This document shows, one piece after another, positions 1 to 9,255 of a stretch of DNA of 64,000 bases. Each line of letters begins with the position of its first letter. The stretch's first letter is position 1. Below the pieces are notes generated by a model. That model was not told the DNA's origin and did no database searches. It saw nothing but the letters and a program-made list of their open reading frames with translations. This stretch comes from Streptomyces luomodiensis. Lineage in GTDB: Bacteria; Actinomycetota; Actinomycetes; Streptomycetales; Streptomycetaceae. The stretch lies in contig NZ_CP117522.1 in the NCBI RefSeq assembly GCF_031679605.1, forward strand, positions 1,364,001 to 1,428,000. The letters are read 5' to 3'. A program made the position numbers and the translations under genes.

Positions 1-4
1 TGAG

Positions 5-54
5 GCGGCGTCCTTACGGTGCCCGGCCGGGGCCGCGCACCGTAAGGACGCCGC
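5..54. terminator. 18-bp perfect inverted repeat at the left window edge
   Basis: Positions 5-22 and 37-54 are perfect inverse complements (18 of 18 pairs) around a 14-nt GC-rich loop. A TGA at 1-3 lies just before the left arm, so the element probably ends the transcript of a gene lying left of the window. There is no T-run, as is usual for actinomycete terminators. Its right flank merges with the likely promoter of the next gene, so an operator role is also possible. Confidence 0.6.
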
Positions 55-67
55 GTACGGTACGGGT

Positions 68-601
68 ATGGGATCCTCCGACGCTCCCGGCCCGGCCTCC
101 CGGCTCACCTATCCGGAGGTGGGCGCCACCCGGCGGTGGCCGCTGCCCTCCGGCTACCGCCATCTGCGGGTGCGCACCCGCGTCGGCCACGGCCGCGCCA
201 CGCTCGAGGCGGCCGGGCGGGCGGTCATGGACTGGCGGATGCACCGGGCGGTGGGGGTCTCGATCCAGGCCGCGGATCCGGTCGCCACGCCGGGACGGCC
301 GGTCGTGGTGGGCCTGGGCGCCGGGCGGCTGCGGCTGCGCGCGCCCTGCGAGGTGGTGTGGACGGTCGCGGAGGAGACCCGGACCGGCTTCGCCTACGGC
401 ACGCTGCCCGGCCATCCGGAGCAAGGGGAGGAGTCGTTCGTGGTGAGCCTGGAGCCGGATGGCGCGGTGGTGCTGACGGTGACGGCGTTCAGCCGCCCGG
501 ACTCCTGGTACAGCCGGATCGGAGGGCGGCTGGTACCGCTGTTCCAGCGGGCGTACGCACGGCGCTGCGGCAGGGTACTGCGCCGATGGGCGGTAGGGTG
601 A
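68..601 (+). CDS. DUF1990 family protein
   Basis: The 177-residue product begins with an LTYPEVGATR block and continues with GYRHLRV and a segment around VMDWRMHRAVGV, the pattern of the DUF1990 family, whose biochemical role is unknown. No signal peptide or membrane segment is visible, so it is probably cytosolic. Length matches single-domain members. A TACGGT hexamer at 57-62 lies six bases before the ATG and there is no Shine-Dalgarno sequence, so a leaderless transcript is likely. The gene stands alone between the inverted repeat at 5-54 and the ACT-GNAT gene. Confidence 0.75.
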   Translation: MGSSDAPGPASRLTYPEVGATRRWPLPSGYRHLRVRTRVGHGRATLEAAGRAVMDWRMHRAVGVSIQAADPVATPGRPVVVGLGAGRLRLRAPCEVVWTVAEETRTGFAYGTLPGHPEQGEESFVVSLEPDGAVVLTVTAFSRPDSWYSRIGGRLVPLFQRAYARRCGRVLRRWAVG

Positions 602-677
602 GGGAAATTCCCGGCTTCAACAATTTGATTTCGGACAAAATAAGCTTCTGTTATCAGATGCGCCCTTAACCCATCGG

Positions 678-722
678 TCACAATCCGTTTGTGATCACGC
701 AACACCCTTGCGCAAGGGTGTT
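678..722. promoter_or_regulatory. Two consecutive palindromes upstream of the ACT-GNAT gene
   Basis: TCACAA (678-683) and TTGTGA (689-694) form a 6-bp inverted repeat with 5-nt spacing. Next, 701-722 is a perfect 22-bp palindrome with half-site AACACCCTTGC. The second contains the AAGGG (714-718) that serves as ribosome binding site for the ATG at 726. It could be an operator or an RNA hairpin hiding the ribosome binding site. The stretch 602-660 is markedly AT-rich for this DNA and probably holds the promoter. Confidence 0.6.
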
Positions 723-725
723 TGC

Positions 726-2009
726 ATGACATTTCGAGCGAGCCCCGAGTCCCCCTCCCCGCGCCGTCCCCACCGGTGGCACGATCTGCTCGCACGGTGG
801 ACACGACGCCAGGGCCACGCGCCGCCGGGCACCTCACCCTCGCCCGCGGCCGGCCCGCACACCGCCGACGCCGCGGGCGCCCCGGAGACCACGCCCCCCG
901 AGGCCACGACCCTGTGGCGGATGCGGACGACCGTACGGGACCAGCCGGGCACCCTCGCCGCGCTGTGCGCGGCGCTGGCCGCGTACCGGGTGGACATCCT
1001 GGCCCTCCAGACCCACCCGCTGACCGACGGCACGGTGGACGAGTTCCTGCTGCGCGCCCCCGAGTCCCTGGCCGCCACCGAGCTGGCCGATGTCGTCACG
1101 GCCGGAGGCGGCAGTGACACCTGGGTCGAACGGGCCGACACCCACGACCTGGTGGACGCGCCGACCCGGGCGCTGACCCTGGCCACCCGCACCGCTCTGG
1201 ACGCGGCCGAACTGCCGCTCGCCCTGCGCCAGCTGTTCGGCCGCTGCACCATCCACTCGGTGCCCGCCACGTCACTGGGCGGCCGCTCCCTGGACAGCAC
1301 ACCGCCGTCCGAGGGCGTCCTGGAGGAGACCGTGATGCGGCTGCGCGACCCGTCGGGCGGCGCGATCGTCATCGAACGGCCGTACCTGCCGTTCACCCCG
1401 ACCGAGTTCGCGCGGGCCCGCGCACTGGTCGAGCTGGACGCCCGGCTCGGCCCGCGGGTCCCGCACGGCGGCGATGTGCTGACGCTACCCGAGGGCAACG
1501 CCATCACCGTGCGCCGCGCCGACCCCGGCGACCTGGCCGCGGCGCGCGAGATGCACGCCCGCTGCTCCCCCACGACACTGGGACTGCGCTACCACGGCCC
1601 GGTCGGCGACGCCGACCGCTACCTCGACCATCTGCTGAACCCGCGCTTCGGCCGCACCCTGGCCGCCCACACCGCCTCCGGGCGGCTGGTCGCCCTCGGC
1701 CATCTGCTGTGGGACGGGGACGAGACCGAGGTCGCGCTGATCGTCGAGGACGAGTGGCAGCGGCGCGGCGTCGGCGGGGAGCTGCTGCGGCGGCTGGTCA
1801 CGATGGCCGCCGAGACCGGCTGCGAGAGCGTCTACGCCGTCACCCAGTCGGCCAACACCGGCATGGTGGCCGCGATGCGCTCCCTCGAACTGCCGCTGGA
1901 CTACCAGATCGAGCAGGGCACCCTAGTGATCAGCGCCCGGCTCGACCCGGCGCCGGCGCCCGCCCAGGTCCCGCCACTGCCGCTGCCGGCCCCGCCGCAC
2001 GGGCACTGA
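726..2009 (+). CDS. ACT-domain GNAT acetyltransferase
   Basis: The product of about 427 residues has an ACT-like ligand domain (about residues 60-130, starting LWRMRTTVRDQPGTLAALC) and a C-terminal GNAT domain from about residue 260, with the acetyl-CoA loop QRRGVGGELL. This arrangement matches amino-acid-regulated protein lysine acetyltransferases of actinomycetes that act on acetyl-CoA synthetase; the substrate here is inferred. The N-terminal 55 residues and C-terminal tail are Pro/Ala-rich and probably disordered. ATG 726 is chosen because AAGGG lies seven bases upstream; a TTG at 708 inside the palindrome is the alternative. Regulation through the 678-722 palindromes is likely. Confidence 0.8.
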   Translation: MTFRASPESPSPRRPHRWHDLLARWTRRQGHAPPGTSPSPAAGPHTADAAGAPETTPPEATTLWRMRTTVRDQPGTLAALCAALAAYRVDILALQTHPLTDGTVDEFLLRAPESLAATELADVVTAGGGSDTWVERADTHDLVDAPTRALTLATRTALDAAELPLALRQLFGRCTIHSVPATSLGGRSLDSTPPSEGVLEETVMRLRDPSGGAIVIERPYLPFTPTEFARARALVELDARLGPRVPHGGDVLTLPEGNAITVRRADPGDLAAAREMHARCSPTTLGLRYHGPVGDADRYLDHLLNPRFGRTLAAHTASGRLVALGHLLWDGDETEVALIVEDEWQRRGVGGELLRRLVTMAAETGCESVYAVTQSANTGMVAAMRSLELPLDYQIEQGTLVISARLDPAPAPAQVPPLPLPAPPHGH

Positions 2010-2135
2010 GGAGTCCATGCCCACCGCCGTCCGCCGGGGCGGCCGGCCCCTCGGCCTCGTCACCCATCTCACTCCCCGGACGTCACATCGCGATGTTGCT
2101 GACGCCGCACTGGGAAACGTACGAGGATGGGCCGC

Positions 2136-3818
2136 ATGTCCGACACCAAGAACGCTCTGCTGCCCCGCCAGGTCGCCGACGACTATGTCGACGCCCTCAT
2201 CGAACTCGACCCGATCACCGGCACCTATCTGGGCGTTCCCGAGAGCTCCCGGCGCCTCCCGGACTTCTCCCCCGAGGGGGCGAAGGCCACTGCCGACCTC
2301 GCCCGCACCACCCTGGAGCGGCTGGCCGAGGCCGAGGCGCGCCCCGGCGCGGACACCGACGCCGAGCGCCGCTGCGCACGGCTGCTGCGCGAACGGCTGA
2401 CCGCCGAGCTCGCCGTGCACGACGCCCATGAGGGGCTGCGCGCGGTCAGCAACCTGAGCTCCCCGCTGCACTCGGTGCGCGGCATCTTCACCGTGATGCC
2501 CGCCCAGACCGAGGAGGACTGGTCGGCGATCGTGGCCCGGCTGCGCGCCGTACCGGCCGCGCTGGAGGGGTACCGCGCCTCGCTCGCCGAAGGGCTGCGG
2601 CGGAACCTGCCGGCCGGCCCCCGGCAGGTGGCCACGGTCCTCGAGCAGCTGGCGGAGTGGATCGGCACGGACGGCGGCTGGTTCGCCGACTTCACCGCCG
2701 AGGGCCCCGACGCGCTGCGCGCCGAGCTGGACGAGGCGGCCGCGGCGGCGACGGGCGCGCTGGTCGCGCTCCGCGACTGGCTGCGTGACGTCTACGCCCC
2801 GGCCGTCGAGGGCGCCCCCGATGTGGTGGGGCGTGAGCGCTACCTGCGCTGGGCCCGGATGTGGAACGGCACCGACCTCGACCTGGACGAGGCGTACGCG
2901 TACGGCTGGTCGGAATTCCACCGCATCCACGCCGAGATGCGCGTCGAGGCCGAGAAGATCCTCCCCGGCGCCACCCCATGGGAGGCGCTGCGCCACCTCG
3001 ACACCCACGGTGTCCACATCGAAGGCGTCGAGGAGACGCGGGTGTGGCTCCAGGAGCTGATGGACGAGGCCATCGAGAAGCTGAACGGCACCCACTTCGA
3101 CCTGGCCGAGCGGGTCAAGCGGGTCGAGTCGATGATCGCCCCGCCGGGCAGCGCGGCGGCGCCGTACTACACCCAGCCGTCGGTGGACTTCTCCCGCCCC
3201 GGCCGGACCTGGCTGCCCACGATGGGCGAGACCCGCTTCCCCGTGTACGACCTGGTCTCCACCTGGTACCACGAGGGCGTCCCCGGCCACCATCTCCAGC
3301 TCGCCCAGTGGGCGCACGTCGCCGACCAGCTCTCCCGCTACCAGGCCACGGTCGGCATGGTCAGCGCCAACGCCGAGGGCTGGGCGCTGTACGCCGAGCG
3401 GCTCATGGACGAGCTGGGCTTCCTGTCCGACCCGGAGCGGCGGCTGGGCTATCTGGACGCGCAGATGATGCGGGCGCTGCGGGTGATCGTCGACATCGGG
3501 ATGCATCTGGAGCTGGAGATCCCCGGCCATTCGCCCTTCCACCCCGGTGAGCGATGGACCCCGGAGCTGGCGCGCGAGTTCTTCGGGCTGCACTGCGGCC
3601 GCCCCGCGGACTTCCTCGACAGCGAGCTGGTGCGCTATCTGGGCATGCCGGGTCAGGCCATCGGCTACAAGCTGGGCGAGCGGGCCTGGCTGACGGGCCG
3701 GGACGCCGCCCGTAAGGCGCACGGTGACGCCTTCGACGCCAAGAAGTGGCACATGGCGGCGCTGTCGCAGGGGTCGCTGGGTCTTGACGACCTGGTGGAT
3801 GAGCTGTCGGCGCTCTGA
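2136..3818 (+). CDS. DUF885 family protein, putative metallohydrolase
   Basis: The product of about 560 residues contains WYHEGVPGHHLQLAQ near residue 378, the histidine-rich signature of the DUF885 family. That family is distantly related to zinc peptidases, with HExxxGHH as likely metal ligands. Length is typical. No signal peptide is present, so it should be cytosolic. ATG 2136 is preferred over ATG 2127 because GAGG at 2123-2126 is correctly spaced for the former. It faces the sbcDC operon convergently, and its substrate is unknown. Confidence 0.8.
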   Translation: MSDTKNALLPRQVADDYVDALIELDPITGTYLGVPESSRRLPDFSPEGAKATADLARTTLERLAEAEARPGADTDAERRCARLLRERLTAELAVHDAHEGLRAVSNLSSPLHSVRGIFTVMPAQTEEDWSAIVARLRAVPAALEGYRASLAEGLRRNLPAGPRQVATVLEQLAEWIGTDGGWFADFTAEGPDALRAELDEAAAAATGALVALRDWLRDVYAPAVEGAPDVVGRERYLRWARMWNGTDLDLDEAYAYGWSEFHRIHAEMRVEAEKILPGATPWEALRHLDTHGVHIEGVEETRVWLQELMDEAIEKLNGTHFDLAERVKRVESMIAPPGSAAAPYYTQPSVDFSRPGRTWLPTMGETRFPVYDLVSTWYHEGVPGHHLQLAQWAHVADQLSRYQATVGMVSANAEGWALYAERLMDELGFLSDPERRLGYLDAQMMRALRVIVDIGMHLELEIPGHSPFHPGERWTPELAREFFGLHCGRPADFLDSELVRYLGMPGQAIGYKLGERAWLTGRDAARKAHGDAFDAKKWHMAALSQGSLGLDDLVDELSAL

Positions 3819-3861
3819 CCCTTCGCCGGGGGCGCGCCTGTGATCTCCCGCTGGAGGGGGA

Positions 3862-3901
3862 CGCTGGAAGGGGTCGCTGGAAGGGGGTCGCTGGAAGGGG
3901 A
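3862..3901. repeat. Three tandem 13-14-bp repeats
   Basis: The unit CGCTGGAAGGGG(G)T occurs three times head to tail in the convergent gap after the DUF885 gene. No function is evident. Confidence 0.6.
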
Positions 3902-3929
3902 CGCGCCTCCGCTCCTTCCCAGGGGGCAC

Positions 3930-3964
3930 GGGACGGCCACATCCGTGAGGGTGCGGCCCGTCCC
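3930..3964. terminator. Hairpin between DUF885 gene and sbcC
   Basis: GGGACGG (3930-3936) pairs with CCGTCCC (3958-3964), and the stem can extend through CC/GGC with a bulge. It lies between two convergent genes and can act as a terminator in either direction. Confidence 0.45.
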
Positions 3965-4000
3965 GCTTCAGGGGCTTCGGCGCGGCGGCCGGTGCCGTCG

Positions 4001-7000
4001 TCAGCGTGCGGCGGCGGTGCGGTGGCGTACGGCCGAGCCCGCACGGTCCTTGACCACCTCCAGCTGGGCCGGGATCCGTCGGCGCAGATCGGCGACATGG
4101 CTGACGATGCCGACCGTACGGTCCCGCTCGCGCAGCGAGTCCAGGACGTCCATGACCTCGTCCAGGGTCTGCTCGTCCAGGCTGCCGAACCCCTCGTCGA
4201 TGAAGAGGGTGTCCAGTCGGACCCCGCCCGCCTCGTCGGTGACCACGTCGGCGAGGCCGAGCGCGAGGGCGAGCGAGGCGAAGAAGGTCTCGCCGCCGGA
4301 GAGGGTGGCGGTGTCGCGTTCGCTGCCGGTCCAGGCGTCGATGACGTGCAGGCCGAGACCGGAGCGACCGCGTCCGCCGGACCGGGCGTCGGAGTGCACC
4401 AGCGTGTAGCGCCCGGAGGACATGTGGCGCAGCCGCGCGCTGGCCGCCGCCGCGACCTGCTCCAGCCGGGCCGCGAGCACATACGCCTCCAGCCGCATCC
4501 TGCGCTCGTTGTCGGCGGAGGTGCCCGCCGCGAGTGCGGCGAGGCGGGCGATCCGGTCGTGCTCCGCGCGCAGCGGGGCGAGCCGCCGGGCGTCGGCGAC
4601 CGTCTGCGCGGAGAGCGCGTCGAGCTCCTCGCAGCGGGTGCGGGCGGCGGCGTCCGCGGCCGAGACCTCGCGCAGCGCGCGGGTGGCCGCGTCGGCCGCC
4701 GCCTGCGCCGCCGCCGGGTCGGCGGGCGGCGCCTGGGCCGCGGCGAGCACCCTCGGGTCGGACAACTCGGCCGCGACCGCCGCCGACTCCGTCTGCCACG
4801 CGTCGAGACGGCGGCGCGCCTCGCGCTGCCGGTCCGGGGGCAGTACGGCCTCGGCGGCCTGCTCCGGGGTCTCGAACCCGGCCCGGTACGCGGCGTCGGC
4901 GAGCCGGGCGTCGGCCTCCTTGAGCCGGTCCGCGGCCGCCTCGGCGTTCCGCGCCGCCTCGGCGGCGTCGGCCAGCAGCCCCGCCTGCCGCTCCAGCCGC
5001 GCCGCGCGCTCCGCGACGGTCGCGTCCGCGCCGCGCGCCTGCTCCAGCTCCGCCAGCAGCGCGGCCCGCTCCCGGACCAGGGCCTCCCGGTGCGAGGTAC
5101 GGGCGGCCGCCCGCCGTTCGGCCTCCTGCCGCTGGGCCGTGCGCCGTGCGTGCTCGCGCTCGGCCCGGTCCAGGGCCTCCCGGGCGGCGTGCCCGTCGGC
5201 CGCCGCGTCGCGGGCCTCGGCGTACGCGGCCCGCAACCCGGCCAGGGTCCGGTCGAGTCCGTCCGCGTCCTCGCCCTCGGCCGTGGCCTCCGCGCCCGCG
5301 CGGGCCTCCCGCAGCGCGTTCCGCGTCCGCTCGGCCTCCTCACGGGCCTCCTCGGCGCGCTGGTAGTCCGCCAGCGCGGCCTCCTCCGCCGTACGGTCCA
5401 CATGCCCGGCCCCGGGCCGGGCCGGGCTCGGGTGCTCGGTCGCCCCGCACACCGCGCAGGGCTCTCCCGGGCGCAGCCCGGCCGCCAGCTCGGCGGCGAT
5501 CCCGCGCAGCCGGCGCTCCTTGAGGTCGAGCCAGTTCTGCCGCGCGGCGGCGGCGCCCTCCCGGGCCCGCAGCAGCGCTTCCCGCGCCTGCCGCTCCCGC
5601 CCGGCGAGCCGGTCCCGCTGCCGGGCCGCCTCCAGGCGCCGCTCGGCGGGTTCGATCCGCCCACCGATCTGCTCGGCCCGGGTGGCGGCCTCCTGCGCCG
5701 CCTCGATCCGCCGCTGGTGCGCCCGGTGGCTCTCCTCCCACCCGGCGAGCCACTCGGCGGCCTCCTCGATCGCCTCCTCGTCGGCGCGGGCTTCCCGGTC
5801 GAGCGCGGCGATCTCGGCGGCGACGGCCTTGGCCCGCGCCTCGCCCCGCCGCGCGGCGCCCAACGCCCCGAGCTCCTCCCGCACCCGCCGCTCGACCCGT
5901 CCCAGCCACTCGGCATCGGCCTCGGCGAGCGTCGCGGGCGTGGTGGCGTGCGTGGCGTGGGAGTCGACTCGGCCGTCCCGCACACCGGCCGGGTCCGCCG
6001 CCGTCCCGCCGCCCTGCGCACCGGACGCGGTCCGCCCGACGGCCTCGGACGACACGCCCGAGGCTCCCGCCCCGCCGGAGACACCCTGGCTCAACGCGCC
6101 CGGGGCGCCTCCCCCGGTCGCCGCCCCGGCCACGGCGTGCGGCCCCGCGGAACCGCCGTTCGCCGTGCCGTCCCCCGTGGGCGCGGCTCCCGCCGTCTGC
6201 CACGACACGCTCGGGGCCGCCGTAACAGCGGCCTCGGCACCGGACCGTGCCCCCTGCGCTCCGCGCCCGTCCGCACGCTCCGCGTCCGGCCCGGCGGAAC
6301 CGCCGTTCGCCGCGCCGTCCCCCGAAGGCGCGGCTCCCGCCGTCTGCGACGATGCGTCCGCAGGGCCCGCCGGGCCGAACGGCGCCGAGCCCGGCACTCC
6401 AGCAGCGTCCCCGCACCGGGCACCCTCCGCACCCGACCCGGCAACGGCGCACCGCTCAGAGGCACTGACGCCCTCCCCCGAGGGCGCCGCCTGCAACGGC
6501 ACACCCGAAGGACCCACCACTCCGGGCGACGCCGAGCCCGGCACTCCGGCAGCGCCCCCGTACCGGGCACCCTCCGCACCCGACCCGGCAACGGCGCACC
6601 GCTCAGAGGCACTGACGCCCTCCCCCGAGGGCGCCGCCTGCAACGGCACACCCGGCGGACCCACCACTCCGGGCGACGCCGAGTCCGGCGCTCCGGCAGC
6701 GCCCCCGTACCGGGCACCCTCGCCGCCCGCCCCGGCAACCGCGCACTGGTCAGAGGCACCCGCGCCCTCCCCCGAAGACACAGCCTGCGACGGCACACCG
6801 CCCGGCGAACCCACCACTCCGGGCGGGGACGCGCCGGGATCGGCAGTGGGCGCGCCCTGGCCGGGGGAGGTCCGCTGGTCGGGGATCTCCGCGATCGTGG
6901 CCAGGCCGGGCTCGGCGGACAGCCGGGCGCGGGCCTGGCGTTCGGCGGTTTCGGCGGTGCGGTGGTCGCGGGCGGCGGCGGTGCGCAGGTCGAGCGCGGG

Positions 7001-8017
7001 GGCCACCGCGTCGGCCGCGCGGGCGCGTTCCAGCAGCTCGCGCAGCCGGTCGTGGTCGGGCCGCCGCCGTTCCAGGTCGTCCGCCCGGCGGCAGGCCTCG
7101 GTATGGCGGCGCTGTAGCCCGGCCCGTTCGCGGGCGGCGTCGGCGGCCCGTTGGGCGGCGTCGTGGGCCGCTTCGGCGGCCCGTACGGCGGAGAGCGCGA
7201 TGTCCCGCCGTTCGCGGGCGCCCGTGCGGGCGACGGCGGCCCACTCCAGGACGGCGTCGGCCAGCCCCGGCTCACCGGGGGCCGGCTCGGGCAGCGGATA
7301 CCCGTCGAGTTCCGTGGTACGGCCCGCCGCCTGCGCCATCCGGTGGGCGAGCGCGAGCAGCCGTTCGTCCCCGGCCGCGACCCGTTTCTCGGCCGCTCGC
7401 CGCAGCTCTCCCAGCCGTTCCTCGACGGCGGCGAAACGGCCGGTGTCGAACAGCTTGCCCAGCAGCTTGCCGCGCGCCAGCTCGTCCGCGCGCAGAAAGC
7501 GGGCGAAGTCGCCCTGTGGCAACAGCACCACCTGGCAGAACTGCTCCCTGCTCATGCCGAGCAGCTGCCCGATCTCCTCGCCGATCTCCTGGTGCGAGCG
7601 GCTGAGCGCCTTCCACTCCCCCGCCCCGGAAGCCGCGCCGGAAGCGGAGCGGGAGTATTCGCGCAGCAGGGTTTGCGCCTTCTCCCGCGTCATTCCCGTG
7701 CCCCGCTTCTTGGGGCGCGGCTGCTCGGGGCGCCGAGTGATCTCCAAGCGCCGCCCGCCGACGGTGAATTCGAGCACGACCTCGGTCGGGGTCAGCGGTT
7801 CGGCGTGGTCGCTGCGCAGCGAGAGTCCGCTGCCCTGGCGGGCGCCGGGCACCTGGCCGTACAGGGCGTAGCAGACCGCGTCCAGGACGGACGTCTTGCC
7901 GGCGCCGGTCGGCCCGTGCAGCAGGAAGAGCCCGGCGGCGGACAGCTCGGCGAAGTCGATCTCCTGGGTGGCGCCGAACGGGCCGAAGGCCGTGACGGCG
8001 AGCCGGTGCAGCCTCAT
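4001..8017 (-). CDS. sbcC: Exonuclease subunit SbcC (SMC-like ATPase)
   Basis: This is the SMC/Rad50-like ATPase of the SbcCD nuclease, which processes hairpins and double-strand ends. Walker A GPTGAGKT is at residues 35-42, a zinc hook CAVC near residue 852, signature LSGGETF near 1239 and Walker B LFIDEGFG near 1270. Long Glu/Arg/Ala-rich coiled coils flank the hook. At 1338 residues it is well above the usual length of about 1000. The excess is a Gly/Ala/Ser/Pro-rich insert (about residues 392-626) encoded by 147-bp repeats in the first arm. The ATG overlaps the sbcD stop by three bases, so the pair is translationally coupled. Confidence 0.95.
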   Translation of the reverse strand: MRLHRLAVTAFGPFGATQEIDFAELSAAGLFLLHGPTGAGKTSVLDAVCYALYGQVPGARQGSGLSLRSDHAEPLTPTEVVLEFTVGGRRLEITRRPEQPRPKKRGTGMTREKAQTLLREYSRSASGAASGAGEWKALSRSHQEIGEEIGQLLGMSREQFCQVVLLPQGDFARFLRADELARGKLLGKLFDTGRFAAVEERLGELRRAAEKRVAAGDERLLALAHRMAQAAGRTTELDGYPLPEPAPGEPGLADAVLEWAAVARTGARERRDIALSAVRAAEAAHDAAQRAADAARERAGLQRRHTEACRRADDLERRRPDHDRLRELLERARAADAVAPALDLRTAAARDHRTAETAERQARARLSAEPGLATIAEIPDQRTSPGQGAPTADPGASPPGVVGSPGGVPSQAVSSGEGAGASDQCAVAGAGGEGARYGGAAGAPDSASPGVVGPPGVPLQAAPSGEGVSASERCAVAGSGAEGARYGGAAGVPGSASPGVVGPSGVPLQAAPSGEGVSASERCAVAGSGAEGARCGDAAGVPGSAPFGPAGPADASSQTAGAAPSGDGAANGGSAGPDAERADGRGAQGARSGAEAAVTAAPSVSWQTAGAAPTGDGTANGGSAGPHAVAGAATGGGAPGALSQGVSGGAGASGVSSEAVGRTASGAQGGGTAADPAGVRDGRVDSHATHATTPATLAEADAEWLGRVERRVREELGALGAARRGEARAKAVAAEIAALDREARADEEAIEEAAEWLAGWEESHRAHQRRIEAAQEAATRAEQIGGRIEPAERRLEAARQRDRLAGRERQAREALLRAREGAAAARQNWLDLKERRLRGIAAELAAGLRPGEPCAVCGATEHPSPARPGAGHVDRTAEEAALADYQRAEEAREEAERTRNALREARAGAEATAEGEDADGLDRTLAGLRAAYAEARDAAADGHAAREALDRAEREHARRTAQRQEAERRAAARTSHREALVRERAALLAELEQARGADATVAERAARLERQAGLLADAAEAARNAEAAADRLKEADARLADAAYRAGFETPEQAAEAVLPPDRQREARRRLDAWQTESAAVAAELSDPRVLAAAQAPPADPAAAQAAADAATRALREVSAADAAARTRCEELDALSAQTVADARRLAPLRAEHDRIARLAALAAGTSADNERRMRLEAYVLAARLEQVAAAASARLRHMSSGRYTLVHSDARSGGRGRSGLGLHVIDAWTGSERDTATLSGGETFFASLALALGLADVVTDEAGGVRLDTLFIDEGFGSLDEQTLDEVMDVLDSLRERDRTVGIVSHVADLRRRIPAQLEVVKDRAGSAVRHRTAAAR
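6140..6860 (-). repeat. 147-bp minisatellite inside sbcC
   Basis: Identical landmarks recur every 147 bp. ACCGGGCACCCTC begins at 6415, 6562 and 6709, and GCGGAACCGCCGTTCGCC begins at 6147 and 6294. The period is 49 codons, so reading frame is kept. The encoded units carry PGVVG, PSGEGVSASE and CAVAGSGAEGA. The central copies are nearly identical and the outer ones diverged. Confidence 0.85.
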
Positions 8018-9255
8018 CGCGCCACCTCCCCGGCCGCCGTCCGAGCCGCCGCCGTCCCGGCCGCCGACGTCGCGGCGCCGTTCCGCCCGCTCCGCACACC
8101 GTCCTCGTGCGCCTCGCCCCGTACCGCCTCCAGCGCGTCGCCGAGCAGCGCGCGCTCCGCCTCGTCCGGGCCGCGGCCGCCCCGCACATGCGCCACGAAG
8201 TCCTCGGCGATCTGCCGGTCCGAACGGCCGCGCAGCCGCTGTGCGTACGAGGCGAGTGGGTCCTCGGGGGGCCGCTCGGGGTCGAAGACCAGCGTGAGCA
8301 CATGGGGGAAACGCCGGGTCAGCCGGGCCATCGGCTCATGCGGCCGCACCGCGTCGGTCAGCGTCGCCTCCACCCACGCCTCCTCATGGCGGTCGAGGTC
8401 CGGGTCGGCCAGCAGTTCCTCGATCCGGCCGCGGATCCGGGCCAGCGGCCGCGGCACCGGGCACGCCACCCGTTCGCAGGACGGCGGCTCGCCCGCCGCC
8501 CCCAGCTCCACCACCCACATGGACTTGTGGTGCGCCGCCTCGGAGAAGGAGTACGCGAGCGGGGAGCCCGAGTAGCGGATGCGCTCGGTGATGGCCTGGC
8601 AGCCGTGCAGATGGCCGAGTGCGACATAGTCGGCGCCATCGAAGACCTCGGCGGGTACGGAGGCGACTCCGCCGACCGTGATGTCCCGCTCGCTGTCGCT
8701 GACCGCGCCGCCGGTGACGAAGGCGTGCGCGAGGACGACGGACCGGGTGCCGGACGGCCGGGCGGCGAGGTCGGCGCGCACCCGGTCCATGGCGGCGCCC
8801 AGCACCGCCGTATGACCGGCCGCCGAGGCGCCCAGCTCCTCGCGCACCAGAGCGGGTTCGAGATACGGCAGCCCGTAGAAGGCCACCTCGCCGTGGTCGT
8901 CGGAGAGGACGACGGGGGTGGCGCATCCGGCCGGGTCGGTGCGCAGATGGATGCCGGCCCGGTCGATCAGTCCGGCCCCGACGCCGAGGCGGCGGGCCGA
9001 GTCATGGTTGCCCGAGATCATGACCGTGGGCACCCCGAGGTCCGCGAGCCGGTGCAGGGCGTCGTCGAAGAGTTCGACGGCGGCGAGTGGTGGCACGGCG
9101 CGGTCGTAGATGTCGCCCGCGACGACCACCGCGTCGATGTGCCGTTCCCGCACGGTGGTGACGAGGTGGTCGATGAACGCGCGCTGCGCGGCAAGCAGGC
9201 TGACCCGGTGAAAGGACCGTCCGAGGTGCCAGTCGGAGGTGTGCAGAATTCTCAC
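8014..9255 (-). CDS. sbcD: Exonuclease subunit SbcD
   Basis: This is the Mre11-type manganese phosphoesterase partner of SbcC. It starts VRILHTSDWHLG, with the first metal ligands D and H, followed by VVVAGDIYDRAVPP, MISGNHDSARR and LGHLHGCQ, the standard metallophosphatase motifs in order. The GTG at 9255 is chosen because GGAG lies seven bases upstream and the family starts at this residue; an upstream in-frame ATG would add about 40 unconserved residues. At 413 residues the length is usual. It is the first gene of the two-gene operon, preceded by a strong hairpin at 9333-9365. Confidence 0.95.
   Translation of the reverse strand: MRILHTSDWHLGRSFHRVSLLAAQRAFIDHLVTTVRERHIDAVVVAGDIYDRAVPPLAAVELFDDALHRLADLGVPTVMISGNHDSARRLGVGAGLIDRAGIHLRTDPAGCATPVVLSDDHGEVAFYGLPYLEPALVREELGASAAGHTAVLGAAMDRVRADLAARPSGTRSVVLAHAFVTGGAVSDSERDITVGGVASVPAEVFDGADYVALGHLHGCQAITERIRYSGSPLAYSFSEAAHHKSMWVVELGAAGEPPSCERVACPVPRPLARIRGRIEELLADPDLDRHEEAWVEATLTDAVRPHEPMARLTRRFPHVLTLVFDPERPPEDPLASYAQRLRGRSDRQIAEDFVAHVRGGRGPDEAERALLGDALEAVRGEAHEDGVRSGRNGAATSAAGTAAARTAAGEVAR

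Noticed and set aside
1923..7117. Very long open frames opposite or offset to the DUF885 and sbcC genes (1923-4799 minus, 3403-6084 minus, 3992-7117 plus)
   Set aside because: They run over conserved genes and translate into low-complexity Arg/Pro/Gly sequence without motifs, the usual by-product of very high G+C.
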